DNA of 64,000 nucleotides, taken from NCBI RefSeq assembly GCF_030272615.1, contig NC_081410.1:119784640-119848639 (forward strand), read 5' to 3'. This stretch comes from Cryptomeria japonica. Taxonomy: Eukaryota; Streptophyta; Pinopsida; Cupressales; Cupressaceae. The notes beneath the pieces were generated by a model. The model had not been told where the DNA came from. It did not search any database and saw only the letters and a program-made list of their open reading frames with translations. The translations under genes and the position numbers were made by a program. How positions within the stretch are numbered: position 1 is the first letter of the stretch; the number at the start of each line of letters is the position of its first letter. Shown piece after piece: positions 45,301 to 56,640 of this stretch.

Positions 45301-48300
45301 TGACAATTCACAAATTTTTTTCGTTGTATTATTTAGTATATGAATGTATTTAAGAATGGTATTATTAATTATATGAATGTACTTAAGAATTAAAATTTTT
45401 GTACTGTGGACAAACTGGTCCAGTCTAGCTATCATATAATTAGTAATTATGGAATGGTGTTATCAGTAATAGTCATATATTGGAGCTGTAAAATGCAGTG
45501 TATAAGCTAGTCTAGTTATTTGAATGAGTAACTTGTCAAGAATGTTATGCCAGAGACTTTTCTGCATTCATTTCTTTTGGTGATCCATAAAAATTATAAA
45601 TATCCTCTCCAATCATGCTTTACTGCTGGTTTAATTTTGTTGGAGAAATTTGTTTTGCAATGTTTCAAATTGTTATGCCTGGTCCATTCATGTTTGTTTG
45701 TAAATGAGTGGCTACATGAAAGTGGGTTTCCTCTGGTGTTTGATATTTAATTCAGTGGGTCTAAATTCGTAGCACAAGCGTGGTGTAGGTTTACTCAAGT
45801 TAATATTCACAATCAATTAACACACTTCACTAGAATGTTGATACATGCAAAAGTACTTTAGTAATGCAAATTGAGATTTTTGATTACTCTACCCTCTTTT
45901 TCATCTTCTCTGTTAGTGATTTGGTTCACAATATTTGTCAAATGGCATCTCAAGCTATTCTCAGATGTACTTACATCTTCTGGTTTCAAAGTTTTATCAC
46001 ATTTTTGTAATTTGTATTTCTGCAAAGCTTTTCCACAGGTTTTCTTGTTTTTTTTTTTCAATCGAGAAGCATTTAGTCCATCAAAATATTCTTGCTCGGA
46101 ATATTGAAAAGAACATTATTGTATAAAGGGTCATCGCATTGGAGAATTTACTTTTATGGTTGCAATGTTCATGACATTTTCTTGCAAATGTGATCTGCAG
46201 TAACAGAGCCAGCAGGTTCAAGAGGGGATGAACTTGACAAAATTTTATCATTTGGGAATCTTTCATAGATTGGTTGTCTCATTGCATGTTCCAGGGATGA
46301 TTTGCCAGTGTGGTAGAGGTACATTGTCATCCTTATTTCTCTTTTTGAGCAAAGTCTACTGTCACTTGATGCATCCGTTTTACCTGCTTGGTTGAAGTCC
46401 ATGACAAGTACATCTGCAAGATGGATGATCTATGCGGCGAAAGGAAATTTTGTTGTGGTAATCTGGGATTGCGGACATTTATAACCATGTCTAGTTGGTA
46501 GTGTCTTGGTTATGGTTTTCGTTTTACAAAACCGTTGTGTCTCATGTCAATATATTTTGATCATTTTCATGGTTTTTATACTTATGAAATCAGATTTTCA
46601 CTATTTTCCTTATAACTCATTTCAAGCAGAAAAGCCTAGTATGGATATGGTGACTTAAATATTTCATCTTTGCATTGAGAGAATCATTAGAGTCCAGAGT
46701 GCTTGATTGTTTTACAGATAATCTTGGAATGCATTGTTGTATGGCCTAGAGCAAAAACATTAATTCTGAAATGCATTTCCGATTTATCTATTCTGGGAAA
46801 GTGAAAGTACATGGCTTCGCCTTTCCAGATTTTGGTTTTGCATTTAATGTATTTATTATTTATACATGTGAGGCTGGTAAATTAGAAATTGTGATTAGTT
46901 TCTGTTGAACCCAGGGCTAGAGAGAAATATTTTAACCATTTGAAGCATTTAGGAAATGTTAGTGTGCTGTTTTCAATCATTTGGAATATTTTATTGTTTG
47001 TGGTAACTGTATTGTTGCCTAGCTTTTGTATCACTGTAATTTTGCATTAGTCTTGTCCTCAAAGCCAGGCAATCCCGAGATGTGGAACATCTAGTATGCA
47101 TCTGATATATCTTATCTGTTTAAGAAGACTAGAGTAGTTTAACATGCAATTAGACAGTTGTAATGATAAATTTATCTAGAAAGATGCTTGATGATGTGAG
47201 GTACATTGCTTAGTAGGCATTTTGTATTCATATGATTGATAATAAATTAATAAAATGAACTGCAGTTTACTAGGACTCTTCACAGTTTCCTCCAATAGGC
47301 TGCTTTATACATGTGAATTGAGTGTGCAGAATACATGGCTGTATAAAGGTTGAGCCCATCGCAATTCTTTGATCTTTGGCCCATAGCAACACAAGCATTT
47401 CTGAAATGCATTTGAAGCTGGTAGCGAATTAGGAATTTAGATTCTTGAAATTATCCCTCCTGTAGTCCTCCTTATACATGTGAAACTACAAGTATCTATA
47501 AAATATTTTTGCATATGTAGACAGGCATACTTGAGATACTTCACACTGGGGACTTGTTCTTCTAGTTGGGGTTAGAATGAACATCAAAATTGGTTTATTA
47601 TAGAACTTGGGAAAGTTTGAAGTTTTTTACGGAAGTCAGCAATGTCTAAGGTATTTGCTTCTTTTAGGATGGATGGCATGGGTTATTGTCCAATATTATA
47701 TCATTTGGAAGAATATTGTTATTGCTTGAGTACTCAAACACTAAGTCTTACATTTGTAACCACACAGTTTTGTAGAGGTGCTTAGCTAGTACTGGAAAGG
47801 CCACTGTTATGTTGATATAAACTTGATCAACAGATCATGTCGATATGAGTGTGGTAAGGCCCTCATAGGGCCGGCCTGCCATATTAGTCCATATCAAAAT
47901 ATGAGCCCTAATATGGAGTGTACTGATATGGTCAGATATCTATAGCCATGGGTTAGAAAACCCTTAAAAATTTGATTTAAGGAAAAACTTAAAAAGCCTA
48001 CACATCCCTCAAAAACTCTAGAAAAAGATTTAAAACAAAGGTTTCCCTCGACTCCGTTGGGTGGGAATTGGCCTACTATTATAAGGGGCATCCACCACTC
48101 TGCATGCAGGGGGGTATATTGCCGCAGACTGATTAATGGCAGAGGTAGATTAGTTGGATAATGGGTGGGTGGGAATCTATAGTTCGGTTATGCCTACAAT
48201 TCACAACTATAGTTCTTAATCAGAAACAAACTATAGTTTGCTAAATTATAGCCCCCACCCAACCGCACACAAATTCTGAACCAGAAACAAATATGGATTT

Positions 48301-48709
48301 TGAGCAGGAGATAAACAACAGAGTATCTGTTAATCTATCTTCCATTTTTCATTCCTGTGAAAACTATATGCTGTTCTTGTATTTATGTATGCCTTGCATA
48401 TGTTTTTTGCTACCTTGTTTTCTGTTCTTGGATTTGCTGTTTGTGCAAGGATGTGCATAGATACTATTTAATAAAGTCTTTTGGTTAAAGACATACATTT
48501 AGAAATATTTCAAATCACTAGTTACTATGTTTAAGAGTCTTAGGATAGTGAAGTTAAAAAATTAGAAGTTATGCATTGCATGTTATATATAAAGTCAGAC
48601 ATTAAGCTAGGTATTAAATTGAGTTAGTGTCAAATAATATTAATATTATGTATATGCCAGACTCAGTAGCTCACATAATACTAGATATTAATTCAACTAA
48701 AGTATTAGT
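42391..48709. other. 3' flank of the kinase gene; no gene recognised
   Basis: The 3' UTR must lie in the first part, but no polyadenylation point is certain. A possible 3'-UTR splice donor follows GTTCCTGAG at about 42452. Short frames here (for example 42583-42861, 46169-46402) carry no domain. An imperfect inverted repeat is at 48163-48265. The stretch is AT-rich and low in recognisable repeats. Confidence 0.4.
48163..48265. repeat. Imperfect inverted repeat (possible small foldback)
   Basis: GGGTGGGTGGGAATCTATAG near 48163 and its imperfect reverse complement CTATAGTTTG...CCCCCACCCAACC near 48230-48265 could pair, leaving a short loop. No target duplication was found, so a MITE cannot be claimed. 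Confidence 0.35.
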
Positions 48710-48720
48710 TTATTTAACTT
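48710..48720. repeat. Target-site duplication of LINE 3' fragment, left
   Basis: TTATTTAACTT, repeated exactly at 50083-50093. Confidence 0.8.
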
Positions 48721-48956
48721 TTTTTTTTTGAATAGATAAATGTGGTTACATCCTTCTGTGCTTTGAACAGCCAAAAATTTTACATTGTTTTTCAAGAACC
48801 CCCCATAACGACACCTATATTCAGCTTAAGCTTATTACATATCTTCCTTAAATGGCCTTGGTCCAAAATACTAGTTCAAAAAAAAACAAAAACATTTAGC
48901 ACCTTTCTCTGCCATTGCATTACTTCCTTCCCCCTAGCGATTAAACATCCCCCAGG

Positions 48957-49400
48957 CATCGTGTGGTGTAGCTATCATTGATTGTGGTTTTTCTAGGAGT
49001 TCCTTTAGAAATATAACCCCTGTTGTCGATTGTGTCCTTTGTACGACCTCATCCATATGTGTTCCCCAGACCAAGAATGGGATTGAAGGGCTATTGGCTC
49101 TGTAGTAGAGCCTTAGCCATTTTAAACCTTGGGTCTGGGATCCATCACCTGACATTGCCATGTCTAGGAACCGTTGTATATTCTCACACCATTTCACCTA
49201 GACACATGCCTCCATGATCCTTTTTATTAATTCTATATCTTCCAACTCTAGTAACCAAGCCATACACATCGAAGCAATATTCGAATTTGTTAAGTGTTTT
49301 TAGTTCACTTCTAGGTACACCTCCCCTATTGTCATCTTCAAAGCGTGCAACCTCATTGTTGAGCAAGAACGAAAGACATTTATCAAGTTTCCTCAATCTG
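48957..49400 (-). pseudogene. Unrecognised ORF downstream of RNase H in LINE fragment
   Basis: Two overlapping minus-strand frames (49396-49184 and 49197-48957) read as one product with a frame change near 49190: RKLDKCLSFLLNNEVARFED, FEYCFDVYGLVTRVGRY, then MSGDGSQTQGLKWLRLYY, FLVWGTHMDEVVQRTQS and IATPHDAWGMF. No family is recognised. It occupies the same position, after RNase H, as the unknown frames of the 1.8-kb retroposons. The only similarity I see is a loose F.LR..(K)...FL start, which is not enough to claim homology. Confidence 0.5.
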
Positions 49401-49679
49401 AAATTCTTTGTTAGAAAGCTACTTGCTGCTCACAAGCTCTTAAATTAAATGTTACCTCCAGAATTGTGTGCCTTGTCTTTCAACTAAATAAATCATGCCA
49501 TTAAGTGGCACACACTAGGGCTTCTTGCTCACCCTCTCTCTATGTTTTCTTGTCTCATTGTTTGTTTCACGCCACTCCATCATTTAAACCCTTCAATGCA
49601 TCTTTTATCTCCTTCGTTGCTAAACTATCCAACTTGTGGGAAACATTAATCAAATATTCCTTCGTACTCTATTCTTTTG

Positions 49680-50030
49680 ATGGCCCAATTTGCCAATAGA
49701 TCGGCTAATTCATTACCTTCCCGATATGTATTTGATATTCAAAATTTCTCACTCCAACAATTGCTAAATGACCACATAAAATTATTTAATTTCTAGTTCT
49801 GCTTCTTTGTCCTGTGCATCATATTTATGATGATCTATGAATCACTTTCCAAGTGATTTCAATTATAGTTCAAATTTCTGCATGTTCTCAATGCAAGTTA
49901 AGCCACTTGAAATTTAGCCTTGTTATTTGCCCCATTAGCTAATTTCTTAGTATCTATTGCTAGAGTTTTTCCTTCTTGATCCCTTACCACACATCTAGAG
50001 CCACCCTTAGTCTTGGGGAACTCAAACAAC
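49680..50030 (-). pseudogene. RNase H remnant of LINE fragment
   Basis: Minus-strand reading SRCVVRDQEGKTLAIDT, ANGANNKAKFQVA, then HLESDS.IIINMMH fits the middle of the LINE RNase H domain (Glu position changed to Lys in NNKAKF, Asp kept in LESDS). The N-terminal strand with the first catalytic Asp is missing because the element is truncated there. At least three stops. Inactive. Confidence 0.6.
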
Positions 50031-50149
50031 CTTGTCTCTGTTGTTTACCGATGGGCCGATCTGTTCCACCCCATAAACAAGGTTATTTAACTTAATTTTA
50101 TATAGTATTAATTTTATTTCAACTTTTACATTTGACTTTTACATTTGAC

Positions 50150-50192
50150 TTTGTTGTATATATATATATATATGTATGTATGTATGTATATA
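50150..50192. repeat. (TA)n(TATG)n microsatellite
   Basis: TA repeats pass into TATG repeats in AT-rich sequence between LINE fragments. Confidence 0.85.
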
Positions 50193-50599
50193 TCTTTATT
50201 AAATCTATTTTTAAAATTTGTATTTAGATTATATTCTAATGTTTTTGGAATTCAGCTTGATTTTTAATATTTAATTTAATATTTGAATATTTTTAATTTC
50301 TTGAAATTTATATAAATTTGATTCAGAATTATTCTCAATCTAATGATAACATGTGATTTTATTAAATTGTTTTGTTGATGAATTTATATCTATAAACATT
50401 AATGGAATATAGTAGCAATGATCCTATTTTCAATATTGCTTGTCTAGCAATAAAAATCACACCATATAGCTTATTTTGTGTTATCTTTTTTTTTGTTGGC
50501 AAACTATGGACAAGGGTTCCACCCCCTGTATATTTATACTCCAAAAAAACCGAACATGCATGACCCAAATAGGCGTGTAACAAAATTACAAATACTTCA

Positions 50600-52319
50600 T
50601 TATCTTTTCTTTGACGATCTCAAGGACATATGATGCATTGCTTTTATTGGAGTTTTCTTTCTTTTAACCTCTTGTCCACTCCTCATTTTAAGATAAGCTA
50701 TCAATGTTAGAACATTTCTCCCTTTTCACTATTGTGCCACAACCAATGGCTTTAGGAGATCTAGTTTTTTCAATGGACGAAATATGATTGCTTAATTATG
50801 TGTCAGACTTTTGACTAGAGATGTGAACAACGGTCGTATTGTCACCTTTATTGGAGTTAATTGCTTTAGTGGCCTTGGGTAGTTGATTCATTGGGCTTTG
50901 TGGAGGAGAAGCACATGGCAAAGGGTGACGGTCATGAAGTGTAGTAGGGGTAGTTGAGAGAAAGCTCTCATTTGGAGAGACAACATAGTGATGAGATTCT
51001 ACCCCTTTCCACCAAGTAGGTTGTGCAAAAAAATGCGAATGCTTCTTGTAGCACCGAGGTGAGATTTCTGTTGAATAACAAATTCTGCACTAGAAAGCAA
51101 TCTTCTCATAGTCTACTAGTTGTTTCTAGCTTCTATCACCAACCTTCAGTGCAACCTCAGCAGGAAGACCTTTCGAAAGATTCATTGAAACACAAAGACG
51201 TGCACAGGTGGAACATGCATATTTGATTATTTCTTTTGATATGCTTTGATATTTCCCCAAACTGTTGCCAATGGCTTTTAGACATTCAATTTCCATAGAA
51301 AAGAAGGGAAAGTCTGAGTTCGAAGGTTGAAGGATGGGAACGACGACTTCATGCATAGAAAGTAGTCATGAAAAACCCAAGGTCCAACATTGAGGACTAG
51401 ATCCTTTTCTTCCTTTGACTCAAACTTCAAGATGAAATACCCCTCAACATAGGGGTAAATGCTAATTTCATCCACTATGTATTTTTTCCACTTGTTGCTG
51501 ATCCAGTTGTGGAGGTCTCATAGATTTGCCATGTTCGAAGAAATCTACAAATTAAGGCGTTGCTTAGTAGAAAATCTTCTTTGTCACTGATAAAGTTGCC
51601 AACATTTACCTTCGACATTGAATCTGGGAGCAAAATTGAGAATGGGAGATTTAGATCCTTGGAAGAGCAAGGAGAAAAAAGCCCAGTTGGAGAGAGGCTT
51701 TGAGGTGAGCTTGGGGGATGGACAAGCTTTCCCCCACTGGAGCTCCCTGGCATAAAGTGGCCCTAAAATCCGTTGTGCAATCAATTGTTTGAGAAAAATA
51801 CATTGCACTCCTTGGGCCATGTTTTGAAGATGAAGGGAGCGAAGCTAAGGCATCATGATCGAATTTGTTTGTTTGATCACTGTCCACTAGATCCAACACA
51901 AAAAGCCTTTGAGCCTTTTGAGAGCCTTGTGAGCCCTCCTTAGGCCATCGTTGGAACACATCCAAATTAGAGCGCATAGCATGATCGGGAGATGAAAAGA
52001 CAGAACTATTCATAGTTGCCTTTTAAAAACCAAAATTTTTGCGCCCAACGCAACACACATGGTTGCCCAAGCTGTGCATATCCTTGAAACAATGCGAAGA
52101 TTCTTCCTTTTGCCATAGGGAAGAGCTAGGGTTTGGAGTGGCCACGATAGAAAGCCAACATGGTTCAAAGTTTGGATTCCTCAACACACCATTTGAAGGA
52201 CTTGAGCTATGAGGGGCAAACTTGGGAGCCATTAAACTAGTGCGAGGAGAAAGAGCATCATCATTGGAGGAAGGGGAGTGAGTGAAGGTATGCGTCGCAG
52301 AGCAGAGTGCTTGCGACAT
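50600..52319 (-). pseudogene. LINE ORF1 (DUF4283-type) remnant 1
   Basis: Minus-strand ATG at 52319 (MSQALCSATHTF), Ser/Pro-rich N-terminal part with a stop near 52020, then in changing frames the DUF4283-like core: ALICRFLRTW, YVEGYFILKFESKEEKDLVL, GPWVFHDYFLC and CLKAIGNSLGKYQSISKEII with CARLCVSMNLSKGLPAEVAL. Weak Cys/His sequence follows near 51050-51000 where the zinc knuckle of the family lies. These proteins are the RNA-binding ORF1 of plant L1-type LINEs. Frameshifts are present, and no endonuclease or RT follows. Left boundary is approximate. Confidence 0.8.
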
Positions 52320-52599
52320 TAGAGAATTATAATTTCTATGTTTTATGTCTTTTGATATATATGTAGCTTTGTGTTTTTATGAATAGTGTATCCAATTGCA
52401 ACCATATCAGGGTCTTGAAAATCTATGTATGTCTGTGCTATCTTTGTCTTGTAATTTTAAATGAGATTGGGGAAATTAATTTTACAATTATAAAAGCTAT
52501 AAATTAGGAAAACTAATTTTGTTGTTCTATAAATGGTGATCTTTTGCCATCCTCGTAATCGAGGAATAGTATTGCAAGAAATATATTTTTATATCATGT

Positions 52600-53200
52600 A
52601 GGTAGTCTTGAAGAGGGAGTTTCAAACTATTGATTGCATCATCATTGAGGAGGCTCATCATTAGTTATTTGATGCATCTAGTTGCTCTATTGACTTTTAG
52701 AAGGTTTTGTTTTTGTTCCACAATCATCATTGCTCCAAAAATTGAGAGACATTGATATTTTTGAGACCCTCATTGCATCATGTTGTTCTTTAAGATAGTT
52801 GTATTTTGTACTAACATCCTCTTTGACTTTTGTCCAAAGTATTATTGGAGTTGAGTAGGGTTTCCTGCTCTCACTAAATCCTCTTTGGTATGTCTTTCGT
52901 AGCGATTGCTATTTTAATTTTTGTAGATGATGTGGCACCCCACTCTTGTTTCTTCAATGACTTATAGAGTCAACTTGATGCACTTTCAAAGTTTTGTGAT
53001 TGTTGTTAACTTGTTGGCAACTTGATGCTCTTTGTAGGTTTCATTTCTTCTATAGAGGGGCCTTCTTTAGATAACCACTATTTTACTTATAGTTTAGTTT
53101 AGAGGTCCGCTCTTGTTTTTGGATTCTCTCTTTTGTCTTTCCAAGGGATATACCCGTTCTTGAACAACAAGGCTTCTAAGTACGCTTATAGGATATACCT
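52600..53200 (+). pseudogene. Probable LINE reverse transcriptase trace
   Basis: Plus-strand frames give IIGVE.GFLLSLNPLWYVF, resembling the conserved GVKQGCPLSPTLFG block, and about 45 bases on, LIFVDDVA, resembling the catalytic YADDVAL, followed by CFFNDLQ and LDALSKFC. The order and spacing fit a LINE RT palm domain but stops and frame changes are frequent. Tentative. Confidence 0.4.
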
Positions 53201-55059
53201 TCCGAACTATGCCCTTTTGATGCAATGGTTAAATTTGATAGAGCTATATGGTTTTGAGTATTAGGGCCTTGGCATGGTTTCTTGTGTTTGGGCTTGGTTT
53301 GATATGATTTAGACAATTATGCTTTAGAGTATCATCTGGTACAAATAGTTCAAATGGTTCCTATTTATTGTGTACTAGGAATTTGCAACCTAACCCATTT
53401 AACTTAGACTAGGTTTAGACTCACTTGGTTTATGCACAAGCTAAGATCCATGGATAGTTCTCCTTAGTCTTGAGGGAGATATGATTTCTTGATGCCATGT
53501 TCCTCAAATGGGATTGCCTCTTTGTCTGACCTTGGGTGTTGGTGTGGTGGATTCTTTGAGGTTTGGACTAACTCCCCCTTTAAGTACTCTTTGTGTGCTC
53601 TTCATCATCTCCTTGTAGGGAAAGAGTCGTCTAATCTATTTGTCATAGAGGACATTTTCGATGGCACATCTAAGTCAGTTGGGCTTCTCGTTTGACTTCT
53701 ATCACCTTCAAACTAGCTTTTTATGTTGAGCATAACCTTTAGGTTGTTGATCAATCCATTGTTTGGCCCACCTATCTTTAACATCGTCAATTTTATGGTT
53801 TGATGACTCCTCTTGCCTCTTGTTGGTGCTTTCCCATTAGCTTTGTGTTGAGATGGAGCACCATAGTTTACAAGGTTCTCTTCAATAGGTGGAATATGAG
53901 GAGTATTCTAATTTTTGGTGCCTAACCTGTTATCAAAATTGTTAGAGGTACTATTGTCTATGCATACTTTGTAAACTCATTGAGCTTAGTGAGTTTTTAT
54001 GTATTTACTATTTGTTTGGCCCGTGAGTACTCACAGAGCAAACTCTTTGGGTCTTTTTATCAAAATTTTCCACTTGTATTTGTTAAAACTTGGCGATTTT
54101 GCACAAAAATTCAATGTTGGGTCGCAACACGATTTTGACCTGCAAAGAACATACCTTTTGCTTTGTGAAACCTCGATTGACCCTTCCACATCACACACAA
54201 GAAGAAGGAAGCATTCTACGTTGACTTGGGGAGATTTATTATGTGATTCCAGGTTGGTTGATTTTTATTTCCACTTGTTTCTAGAATTTCAATTTTTTAA
54301 ATTTTCCTAAGCCTGAACATGTGTAGTACATTTGCAATTTTTCTTTGACAAGGCCTAATGGCACATGTAGTTAGATGTTAATTGTTTTGTAAATGCTGGA
54401 AGAAATAAAATTAAACTCACATACCAACTCTGAATTGATTCAAATTTTAATTGGTTTATGCTAATTTCAATCAATTTCGCATGTCAGTTCGTGGAAGATG
54501 TGGCAGCAGTTGAAATAGGGTAGATTCAATTGTTTTTGGATGACATTGATATGGTAGAGGAGTCATTGCCATTTAGTAGTAGGGTAGAGCCAAGTAGGGA
54601 GCCACAATTGAGTGTGAGGACCATACCCTCTATCACCCATTTTTTCACTAGAATGGGGAAGCTGAAATTGTAAATTTTTTTAATTTTTTTTTACTTGCCT
54701 AGATATGCAATTTATGATTATGATTTTCAAAAGCAATCCTCATAAATTTTATATAAAACACTTCGTCATGGGTTTGCAATTCAATTTTGCAAAAAAGTTG
54801 TGTTTTCTTAAGAAATTTAAGTTTTTTTTTGATATGCAAGACGTGATTTTTATTGATAATAAGGCAAGTACATCAATGCATCCCTTTGCCACAAGGGTTG
54901 CTAGAGAAAAGACAACACAAATATGGATCGTTAGCATATCTCGCTAAAATTGGTATACTAAATTACACCAAGGTTAAATTGTCGTGTTCTTGGAAAGCCC
55001 CTTGTTTGAGAAATTTCCACTTTGACTACAATTTCCCCCTTTCGCGGTAGATCTTAGGC
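53201..55059. other. No gene recognised
   Basis: AT-rich sequence with short frames (53489-53695, 53999-54310, 54705-54947) that show no domain. Likely decayed repeats. Confidence 0.35.
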
Positions 55060-56640
55060 AACATGTGGTGTTTGCTAGAAGGGGATTTCTTCTTAACCTT
55101 TGCCCATTTATTCCCAGAGTGAGAAGAAACTAGAGTATTTTGGTCTACTGCTAAGGGGTTCTTCATCGCCATATCTCATGTCCTTGCCTGGCCATATTGA
55201 ACTTTGTTCCTGGGACTAACTCCATCCAACTTTGGAGAGCCTGAGGAGGCAGCAAAAGGATATAAAATCGTAGAGGCTTCACCTCCCTTGGAACTTTGCC
55301 TGAACAATGAAGAAGCTGCAACCTTTGAGACTTGTGCACGGGTCTTGAAATCGGACTCTTGAAGTTTGTTTGTAGGAGAAGTTGAATTTGTATTTGTGCA
55401 AAGCAGGAAAGGGGCTTCTGAGGTGCTCGGCTCCGCTGAGAAGAAATCAAGTAACGATGAGACTCAACACCAATCCACTAAGTAGGAGTCTTGCATTCAA
55501 CTTGATTTCTAAGATCAAAATTTTTTGATTTTAGACATTGAGGTGTTCGATGCTTTGTGGAGAAGCACTTCCTGTATCTAAAGGCATCCTTTTCGTAATC
55601 TACTTGCTGCCTCTAGTTTCTCTTGCCTACTTTTAAGGAGATCTCTATTAGTAGACAATTGGAAAGGTCCATCTCCACACAAGTTTGAGCACATTTGGTG
55701 CTCGCGTATATTTGATTGTCTCCTTTGAGGCACATAAAAATTTGCCTAAGCCATTGCCTATGGATTGCAGGCAACCCTGCTCCCAAAATTGAATGGGGAG
55801 GTATGGTAATCAAACCCATAAAAATGCAGATGTGTAGACCTCCGTTTGAGGATTGAAGGAGGGGTATCAAGCCTTCAGACATCAAAAATCGCCTTGAAAC
55901 AACCATTGGCCATCTTTTTAACACTTTCTCCTTGTCAAGGGGTTTGATCTCAAGGATGAAGAAGCGCCTGGCACATGGTAAAATAAGGATCTTAATCACC
56001 AAGTTGTCTTTGTAGTAGGTAGTGATCCAAGCATGAAGATCATACAGCTTGGTCCAAATTTTAAGAAATCTACAAATAAGTGCTTTGTCCTCAAGGAAAT
56101 CCTCCCTATCTCATGAATTGGACCATCAACATAGATCTCTATAATATACCCAAAATGATGTGGAAAGGGCGAATGGCATTTTTTCTCTTCCCCAATTGCA
56201 GAATCTTTTGTTTGTTAGGACCGTCTTGTTTCTCGAGATCTGAAGGTTAGGACATATCAAAGAGTTGGAGGAAGCAAATGCAAGAGTTGTCCGTAACAAG
56301 GCATTCTTTGAGGAGAGATAATGGTCAAGGAGGTCATTTGCTTTTTCATCTCATAGTGTTTTCCTTGTTAATGTGAAGAGCAAAAGGACCATTGGAAATG
56401 ACATTTTTAAATGATGTTAGAAGGATTGCCGATCAAACTGTTGTAAGATGCGTCTATGCAAAATTGTTTGTCCTTGAATGTTGTTTGATAATTGTATTGG
56501 TAAGATATGATGCAAAAAATAGACGAAGTTCCAAAATGGTACATGGGCCCATGTTTTGAGAATGCGAGCAACACATTTTTTTCGAAGGAGGTTAAAAAAT
56601 CTACAAACTTCTTTGGCTTCCATTAAGGTCTCTTAGAAAC
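55060..56640 (-). pseudogene. LINE ORF1 (DUF4283-type) remnant 2
   Basis: The minus strand shows, in changing frames, the same core as remnant 1: a head resembling ALICRFL(K)IW, then RFFILEIKPLDKEKVLKRWP, CLQSIGNGLGKFLCASKETI and CAQTCVEMDLSNCLLIEISL with KVGKR. The Ser/Pro-rich C-terminal part follows to about 55060 (frame 55450-55163). Together with remnant 1 it shows that two separate LINE 5' parts survive on the same strand without their ORF2. Many stops. Inactive. Confidence 0.7.

Larger units (their letters stand above)
48721..50082 (-). mobile_element. 5'-truncated LINE 3' end with RNase H and a downstream ORF
   Basis: 1,362 bp on the minus strand with a poly-T (poly-A) run at the left edge (48721-48729) and 11-bp duplications on both sides. 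It begins inside an RNase H domain and continues into a second frame. The layout parallels the 1.8-kb retroposons, but the sequence is much diverged and its 5' end lies within RNase H, as expected for ordinary 5' truncation. Confidence 0.75.

Noticed and set aside
46169-46402. Further kinase exon or separate small gene
   Set aside because: Frame is short, no domain, and the kinase already ends with the conserved family C-terminus at 42390; could at most be a 3'-UTR exon.
48721-52319. One continuous LINE from ORF1 (52319) to the 3' end (48721)
   Set aside because: Exact 11-bp duplications at 48710 and 50083 bound the 3' fragment as a separate insertion.
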